Shown: in pieces, positions 54,941 through 60,135 of the stretch
Layout: the number at the start of each line of letters is the position of its first letter
How positions within the stretch are numbered: position 1 is the stretch's first letter
NCBI GenBank assembly: GCA_030832095.1
Contig: JAURJT010000023.1
Coordinates: 1-60,135 of the forward strand
Direction: 5' to 3'
Source of the DNA: Gammaproteobacteria bacterium
GTDB lineage: Bacteria; Pseudomonadota; Gammaproteobacteria; Burkholderiales; Burkholderiaceae_B
DNA: 60,135 nt
Translations under genes and position numbers: made by a program
Notes under the pieces: model-generated
Databases searched by the model: none
What the model saw: the letters and a program-made list of their open reading frames with translations, nothing else
What the model was told of the DNA's origin: nothing

Positions 54941-56032
54941 TTGAACGTTCTTCAATCCTACGAACACACGCTTGCTGAGCGGGGTTATCAATCCGATCCT
55001 GCGCAGAGGGCGGCGGTCGACCGTCTGCAGCGCTATTTTGATGACTGGGCTGTTTTTAAAGGGCAGCGTTCAAGCGCAGTGAAGCGCTTTTTCAAGCGTC
55101 CTGAGGTTCCGCGGGGTGTCTATTTGTGGGGTGGGGTCGGCCGAGGTAAAAGCTTTTTGATGGATGCTTTCTACGCCACCGTTCCGGTCACGCGTAAGAC
55201 ACGGTTGCACTTCCATGAGTTCATGCGCAGCGTGCATCGCCAGCTTGACGAAGTCAAAGGCATGCAAGACCCGCTTGACGAAGTCGCACGGCGTATTTCA
55301 AAAAACTATCGCCTGATTTGTTTTGACGAGTTTCATGTGTCGGATGTCGCTGATGCGATGATCCTTTATCGCTTGTTATTGAAATTCTTTGAGTTTGGCA
55401 CCTCGTTTGTCATGACCTCAAATTACGAACCATCGACGCTCTATCCTGATGGCTTGCATCGTGATCGCTTATTGCCTGCGATTAAACTGATTCAAGACCG
55501 CATGGATATCTTGAACGTTGACGCTGGTATTGACTACCGCAGGCGCACACTCGAACAAGTCAAGTGTTACCACACTCCTGGTGGGGCGCAGGCCGATGAG
55601 GCGCTGCAACTGACATTCACTCAGTTGGCAGACACAGCAGCGCAAGATCCTGTTTTGTTGATTGAGCATCGAGAAATTCGCGCCAAACAGCGCGCGGGTA
55701 GCGTGGTCTGGTTTGATTTTGCAACGCTGTGTGGTGGCCCGCGCTCGCAAAACGATTATCTTGAATTAGCAAGCCGCTTTCATGCGGTGATTTTGTCTGA
55801 TGTGCCGAAAATGGGGCCGCGCGAAGCCTCTGAAGCTCGGCGCTTTACCTGGCTCATCGACGTGTTTTACGACCATAAAATCAAGCTGATTATGTCGGCT
55901 GCGTGCGAACCCGATGAAATTTACACCTCGGGGCCGATGTCTAATGAGTTTCATCGTACGGTCTCTCGCATTCTTGAAATGCAATCTAAAGAATATCTAG
56001 ACTCTGAGCGCCGCGATACCGTCAGTATCTAA
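54941..56032 (+). CDS. zapE: ZapE (AFG1-like) cell-division ATPase
   Basis: AAA-type ATPase of 363 residues. The start is TTG at 54941, nine bases after the lpdA stop; the family N-terminus (LQSYEHTLAERGYQSDPAQRAA) begins just there. Walker A is GGVGRGKSFLMD at about 65-76, and Walker B is LICFDEFHVSD, with a sensor region VMTSNYEPSTLYP. In E. coli ZapE binds FtsZ and modulates the division ring under stress. Its position after the odh operon is conserved in this bacterial group and suggests cotranscription, though no metabolic link is known. Confidence 0.93.
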   Translation: MNVLQSYEHTLAERGYQSDPAQRAAVDRLQRYFDDWAVFKGQRSSAVKRFFKRPEVPRGVYLWGGVGRGKSFLMDAFYATVPVTRKTRLHFHEFMRSVHRQLDEVKGMQDPLDEVARRISKNYRLICFDEFHVSDVADAMILYRLLLKFFEFGTSFVMTSNYEPSTLYPDGLHRDRLLPAIKLIQDRMDILNVDAGIDYRRRTLEQVKCYHTPGGAQADEALQLTFTQLADTAAQDPVLLIEHREIRAKQRAGSVVWFDFATLCGGPRSQNDYLELASRFHAVILSDVPKMGPREASEARRFTWLIDVFYDHKIKLIMSAACEPDEIYTSGPMSNEFHRTVSRILEMQSKEYLDSERRDTVSI

Positions 56033-56067
56033 GTTTAGGTTTTGTGCTGCCGCCAGCAACCCTAAAC
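56033..56067 (+). terminator. Hairpin between zapE and trpS
   Basis: GTTTAGG starts right after the zapE TAA and pairs with CCTAAAC. Inside it, TGCTG pairs with CAGCA around a CCGC loop. No T-run follows, so it may be a weak terminator for the odh-zapE transcript or a structure in the trpS leader. Confidence 0.45.
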
Positions 56068-56118
56068 GGTACACTTATAGCTTAGCTGTCTTTTCAAACC
56101 TCAGCACTTGGTCCCTAT

Positions 56119-57489
56119 ATGAACACCCGCGTTCTGACTGGCATCACCACTTCTGGCACGCCGCACCTCGGTAATTATGTGGGGGCGATCCGGCCGGCCA
56201 TACAGGCTAGCCAACAGCAAAACGTTGATGCTTTCTTCTTTTTGGCCGATTATCACGCACTGATCAAGTCTGAAGACCCTGCGCTGATTGCCCGCTCGCG
56301 GCTTGAAATCGCAGCAACCTGGTTAGCCTCGGGGCTAGATCCCAAACGTGTCACGTTTTATCGCCAGTCTGATGTCCCCGAGATTCCAGAGCTTTGCTGG
56401 ATGCTCACTTGTGTGACGGCTAAAGGTTTAATGAATCGGGCCCACGCTTATAAAGCCTCTGTCGATCAAAATACTGCAAAAGGCGTCGAAGCCGATGATG
56501 GCATCAATATGGGCTTGTTCTCTTATCCCATTTTGATGGCGGCTGACATTCTGATGTTTAACGCTCACAAGGTACCGGTTGGTCGCGACCAAACGCAGCA
56601 CCTTGAAATGGCGCGCGATATCGCGCAGCGCTTTAATCATTTGTTTGGTCAGGGGCGTGATTTTTTTGTGTTGCCTGAGGCAGTGATTTCTGAGGATGTC
56701 GCAACCTTACCGGGCTTGGATGGTCGCAAGATGTCTAAGAGCTACGGCAATACCGTGCCCTTGTTTGAAGGTGGGGCGAAGGCCCTAAACTCTGCCATCG
56801 CCAAAATTGTGACTGACTCGCGAGGCCCTGGCGAACCGAAGGATGCAGATGCTTCGCATCTATATTTGATCTACAAGGCCTTTGCACAACCTGCCGAAAC
56901 TACAAAGTTTCATGCTGAGCTCGCAGCGGGCATGGGTTGGGGCGATGCTAAAAAACGTTTGTGCGAGCGCATCGAACAAGAGATGGGCCCGTTACGTGCG
57001 CACTACGAAGACTTGATGTCGCACCCAGACCGCATTGAAGAGATCCTGCAAGACGGTGCTCGTAAAGCGCGTGCGATTGCAACACCTTTTATTCAAGAAT
57101 TGCGGCAGGCGGTTGGTTTACGCAGCTTGGCAACTTCCCGCACTGCATCATCTTCGCAGTCGACTAAAAAAGAAAAATCCTCAAGTAAAAGCGCGCGCTA
57201 CGTTACCTTTCGAGACGAAACCGGTCAGTTTCGGTTTCGCTTGCTGGCGCAAGATGGTGCTGAGTTATTTTCCTCGATTGCTTTTGCTGATCCTAAAGAG
57301 GCGGGTGCGGCCATGCGTGCATTGCAGCAGGCAGGCGCGCAGTCCAGCATCAAGCTTGAGGGCGACCTTGGTTTGTTGATTGTGCAAGGCGAGCAAGTCA
57401 TTGCCAAGGCGCCTGACAGCACCTCGACCGAACAACGTGAACAATTGATCGCGGCGCTGACCTTGGCAATGCAACCTAGCGTCGAATAA
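56119..57489 (+). CDS. trpS: Tryptophanyl-tRNA synthetase with C-terminal extra domain
   Basis: Class I synthetase that charges tRNA-Trp; 456 residues. The HIGH-like motif is [14 protein letters not shown] at residues 10-23, and the KMSKS motif is in [12 protein letters not shown]. The normal catalytic unit ends around residue 337. A Ser/Lys linker (about 338-356) then leads to a roughly 100-residue domain starting [20 protein letters not shown]. Its beta-strand pattern with [14 protein letters not shown] suggests a DUF1508/YegP-like fold, but this is inference. The stop codon abuts that of the convergent tex gene. Confidence 0.95.
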   Translation: MNTRVLTGITTSGTPHLGNYVGAIRPAIQASQQQNVDAFFFLADYHALIKSEDPALIARSRLEIAATWLASGLDPKRVTFYRQSDVPEIPELCWMLTCVTAKGLMNRAHAYKASVDQNTAKGVEADDGINMGLFSYPILMAADILMFNAHKVPVGRDQTQHLEMARDIAQRFNHLFGQGRDFFVLPEAVISEDVATLPGLDGRKMSKSYGNTVPLFEGGAKALNSAIAKIVTDSRGPGEPKDADASHLYLIYKAFAQPAETTKFHAELAAGMGWGDAKKRLCERIEQEMGPLRAHYEDLMSHPDRIEEILQDGARKARAIATPFIQELRQAVGLRSLATSRTASSSQSTKKEKSSSKSARYVTFRDETGQFRFRLLAQDGAELFSSIAFADPKEAGAAMRALQQAGAQSSIKLEGDLGLLIVQGEQVIAKAPDSTSTEQREQLIAALTLAMQPSVE

Positions 57490-60054
57490 TTACGACTTTT
57501 TTAATTTGGCAAACGCTGCTGCCATTGCGCCACCTGGGCTTGGCTCGGGCGCGCTGCTGGTGCTCGGTTTGCGCGCACCGCGGTTGTTGTTACCACCTGA
57601 CCCGCCACCGTTGCCCCCGCTCGGGCCACCTCCCGCAGCCATCGACCTCGCCGGCGGCGCGTCATCATTGAGCCGCATCGTTAAGGCAATACGCTTACGC
57701 GCAATGTCCACCTCTTGCACACGCACTTGCACGGTTTGCCCAACGCGCACGACGTCACGTGGATCACTCACAAATTTTTCAGCGAGTGCTGAGATGTGCA
57801 CCAAGCCGTCTTGATGCACACCGATATCCACAAAGGCACCAAAGTTTGCCACGTTGGTCACAACGCCTTCAAGAATCATCCCTGGCAGCAAGTCGTTCAA
57901 TGTCTCAACGCCTTCTTTGAACGTGGCTGTCTTAAATTCTGGGCGTGGATCGCGACCCGGCTTTTCGAGTTCGAGCAAAATATCCCGTACGGTTGGGACA
58001 CCAAATTTTTCGTCAACGAACTCGGCGGGCGATAAGCCTTTTAACTTGTCGCGGTTGCCAATCACATCTTTCATCTCGCTGGCAATTTTTTTCAAAATCC
58101 GTTCAACCACTGGGTACGCTTCGGGGTGAACGGAGGAGCAATCAAGAGGGTTGTCACCGTTTTGAACGCGTAAAAAACCGGCTGCTTGTTCAAATGCCTT
58201 TTCGCCAAAACGTGAAACCTCTTTGAGAGCTTTGCGATTGGCAAACGCACCTTTTTCGTCGCGATAGCTGACGATGTTTTTTGCCAAGGTGCTGTTGAGC
58301 CCTGAAACACGGGCGAGCAGGGCAGCTGATGCTGTGTTGACGTCTACACCCACGGCGTTCACGCAATCTTCAACCACAGCGTCAAGCGAGCGAGCAAGTT
58401 CGCGCTGATTGAGATCGTGTTGATACTGGCCGACGCCAATGGCTTTAGGTTCGATCTTGACGAGCTCGGCCAAGGGATCTTGCAAGCGACGCGCAATTGA
58501 TGCGGCACCACGCAACGTCACATCAAGATCCGGAAACTCAAGCGCAGCGAGCTCAGAGGCCGAATATACCGATGCACCCGCTTCAGACACCACGACGCGC
58601 GTCAGTTTAAGATCGGGTTGGGCTGCCATTAAATCGACGACGAGTTTTTCGGTTTCGCGCGAAGCGGTACCGTTGCCGATTGCAACGAGTTCGATTTTGT
58701 GACGGCGGGCGAGGGTTGCTAACACCGCCAGCGTACCGGCGCGATCACGACGGGGTTCAAATGGATACACGGTTGCGGTTTCAACGACCTTACCGGTGTG
58801 ATCAATCGCAGCCACTTTGACGCCGGTGCGAATGCCTGGATCTAAACCTAAAACCGCTTTTGGGCCTGCGGGTGCCGCGAGCAGTAAATCTTTTAAGTTG
58901 GCGGCAAAGACGCGAATCGCCTCGGTTTCGGCGCTTTCGCGCAGACGCGTGACCATTTCAGACTCGAACATGGTTAAGAGTTTGACCCGCCAGGTCCAGC
59001 GCGCAACATCGGCTAACCATTTGGCGCGCGCGCTGGGCGCCGCGGAGAATAAGTCACGACCAAGTTTTAAAAAGTTAGCAACGCGTTCGACGCAAGGGTG
59101 CGGAACGAGAATATCTTGGCTTGCCTCAAGACCAATACGCAACTCAAGTGCACCTTGTTGTCGGCCGCGCAACATTGCTAAGATACGATGCGAGGGCAGG
59201 GTACGCAGGGGTTCGTTGAAGTCAAACCAGTCTCTGAAGTTTGCGCCATCGGCTTCTTTGCCGTCGGCCACCTTTGAATACAGGTACCCATGCGACCACA
59301 AGTGTGTGCGCATATCGCTCAGCAAATCAGCGTTTTCAGCGTAGCGCTCTGCCAAAATATCGCGCGCGCCGTCGAGCGCCGCTTTGACGTCGTTGATGTT
59401 AGCTTCGGCGTTGAAGTATTGCGCGGCTAGTGCAGCAGGGTCGCATTGCAGGTCGGCCAAAATGCCATCAGCCAGAGGCTCTAGCCCCGCCTCACGGGCA
59501 ATCTGCGCACGGGTGCGGCGTTTCACCTTGAACGGGGCATAGAGGTCTTCAAGGCGCTGTTTGGTGTCAGCTTGCTGAATCGACTTTTCAAGTTCAGGCG
59601 TAAGTTTGTTTTGCTCTGTAATCGACGCCAAGATCGCAGCACGGCGTTCTTCGAGGTCGCGCAAGTACAACAGGCGCGTATCAAGGTTGCGTAACACCGT
59701 GTCATCTAAACCGCCGGTGGCTTCTTTGCGATAGCGTGCGATAAAAGGCACGGTCGAGCCATCGTTCAGTAATTCAATCACGGCCAGCACCTGCGCGGCA
59801 CGGATACCAAGCTCTTGCGCCAACTGCGCCACGATCCGCACCTCAGCCTCTTGTGAGGTGACGGGTGCGCTGAAAGTGGTTGCCGTTGTGCCAGGCTGAG
59901 CAGCCGCTGCGGGGGTGCCTGCAGCAGTAGATGGCTTGGAAGAAGAGGCAGTAGTATTTACAGCGACAGTTGCACCGGAAGCAGTACCGTTCGTGGTCGC
60001 TGCACTTGCAGAAGTGGCTTGGGTGGCAGTTTTGGCAGAAGTCGATTCAGTCAT
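57490..60054 (-). CDS. tex: RNA-binding transcription accessory protein Tex
   Basis: Conserved nucleic-acid-binding protein of 854 residues. After a Thr/Ala/Ser-rich N-terminal extension of about 68 residues come the Tex core (LGIRAAQVLAVIELLNDGSTVPFIARYRKE), a YqgF-like RNase H-fold domain (AVLGLDPGIRTGVKVAAID), helix-hairpin-helix motifs (GVDVNTASAALLARVSGL), and one S1 domain near 650-720 (ILEGVVTNVANFGAFVDIG). The end is Gly/Asn-rich and basic. Tex affects transcription and virulence genes in Bordetella. The ATG at 60054 lacks a strong Shine-Dalgarno site. The remaining 81 bases to the window end are its upstream region. Confidence 0.95.
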   Translation of the reverse strand: MTESTSAKTATQATSASAATTNGTASGATVAVNTTASSSKPSTAAGTPAAAAQPGTTATTFSAPVTSQEAEVRIVAQLAQELGIRAAQVLAVIELLNDGSTVPFIARYRKEATGGLDDTVLRNLDTRLLYLRDLEERRAAILASITEQNKLTPELEKSIQQADTKQRLEDLYAPFKVKRRTRAQIAREAGLEPLADGILADLQCDPAALAAQYFNAEANINDVKAALDGARDILAERYAENADLLSDMRTHLWSHGYLYSKVADGKEADGANFRDWFDFNEPLRTLPSHRILAMLRGRQQGALELRIGLEASQDILVPHPCVERVANFLKLGRDLFSAAPSARAKWLADVARWTWRVKLLTMFESEMVTRLRESAETEAIRVFAANLKDLLLAAPAGPKAVLGLDPGIRTGVKVAAIDHTGKVVETATVYPFEPRRDRAGTLAVLATLARRHKIELVAIGNGTASRETEKLVVDLMAAQPDLKLTRVVVSEAGASVYSASELAALEFPDLDVTLRGAASIARRLQDPLAELVKIEPKAIGVGQYQHDLNQRELARSLDAVVEDCVNAVGVDVNTASAALLARVSGLNSTLAKNIVSYRDEKGAFANRKALKEVSRFGEKAFEQAAGFLRVQNGDNPLDCSSVHPEAYPVVERILKKIASEMKDVIGNRDKLKGLSPAEFVDEKFGVPTVRDILLELEKPGRDPRPEFKTATFKEGVETLNDLLPGMILEGVVTNVANFGAFVDIGVHQDGLVHISALAEKFVSDPRDVVRVGQTVQVRVQEVDIARKRIALTMRLNDDAPPARSMAAGGGPSGGNGGGSGGNNNRGARKPSTSSAPEPSPGGAMAAAFAKLKKS

Positions 60055-60135
60055 TGGAATGAGGGCTTTTTAGCTAAGGCAAACGGACGATTTTGCCACA
60101 CTAAGACTTCTTCTTCAGCTGAGGCGGTATGATCC

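Noticed and set aside
56068..56118. Possible trp attenuator or T-box before trpS
   Set aside because: No Trp-rich leader peptide, no T-box sequence, and only one hairpin without alternative folds visible.
58817..59344. 175-codon open frame on the plus strand inside tex
   Set aside because: Ser/Arg/Lys-rich shadow of the tex coding strand without ribosome site or family match.
1..60135. Mobile elements, prophage, tRNA, rRNA or CRISPR arrays
   Set aside because: No transposase or integrase motifs, no tRNA cloverleaf and no regularly spaced repeats were found on reading both strands.

Overview
The window looks like chromosome from a beta-proteobacterium of the Burkholderiales, most likely an Alcaligenaceae relative of Bordetella or Achromobacter with a moderate rather than high GC content. 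The evidence is the long syntenic block gntR-sdhCDAB-sdhE-gltA-odhA-odhB-lpdA-zapE, the AcnD/PrpF form of the 2-methylcitrate cycle beside mdh, and three separate Bug/TctC-type periplasmic binding proteins. No rRNA, tRNA, transposase, phage gene or CRISPR array was seen.

Region 1 (1-5553) is a copper module. A CusR/CusS-type two-component pair runs leftward. It is divergent from a four-gene operon for a TolC-family outer-membrane protein, a two-domain multicopper oxidase, a periplasmic cupredoxin and a CusF-like copper chaperone. A near-perfect 22-bp inverted repeat of the CusR type lies between the two transcription units. No inner-membrane copper pump is present.

Region 2 (5583-35373) is an accessory and catabolic mosaic. 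It holds a secreted Ntn-hydrolase, three Bug binding proteins (one beside an enolase-superfamily dehydratase, one beside an APC permease), a four-gene operon (HIBADH-like, SDR, carboxymuconolactone decarboxylase-like, DehI-like), the ergothioneine genes egtD-egtB, a DUF427 gene, a YgiQ-type radical SAM protein, and assorted oxidoreductases and hydrolases. There is also a run of small secreted proteins, a type II dehydroquinase paralogue with one altered active-site residue, and a secreted amidohydrolase. Several genes here (the Ntn-hydrolase, the egt pair, the FGE-fold protein) read visibly more AT-rich than the central metabolism block.

Region 3 (35086-42979, all leftward) is mdh-prpB-prpC-acnD-prpF, followed by a small membrane protein and a small acetyltransferase that overlap prpF and each other at stop/start codons. 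Strong hairpin terminators follow mdh and prpC, so the block is probably several transcription units. Together these genes oxidise propionyl-CoA through 2-methylcitrate to pyruvate and succinate.

Region 4 (43234-56032, rightward) is a GntR/HutC regulator followed by succinate dehydrogenase, its FAD assembly factor SdhE, citrate synthase, the complete 2-oxoglutarate dehydrogenase complex and the ZapE ATPase. The succinate made by the 2-methylcitrate cycle feeds directly into this block. A 12-bp perfect palindrome in the mdh/gntR divergent gap is a candidate operator for joint control. The window closes with trpS, which carries an unusual C-terminal domain, and the convergent tex gene, whose stop codon abuts that of trpS.

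No clearly unprecedented system is visible. The best candidates for new biology are the pump-less copper operon, the four-gene DehI-like operon, the two uncharacterised genes coupled to prpF, and the TrpRS fusion.
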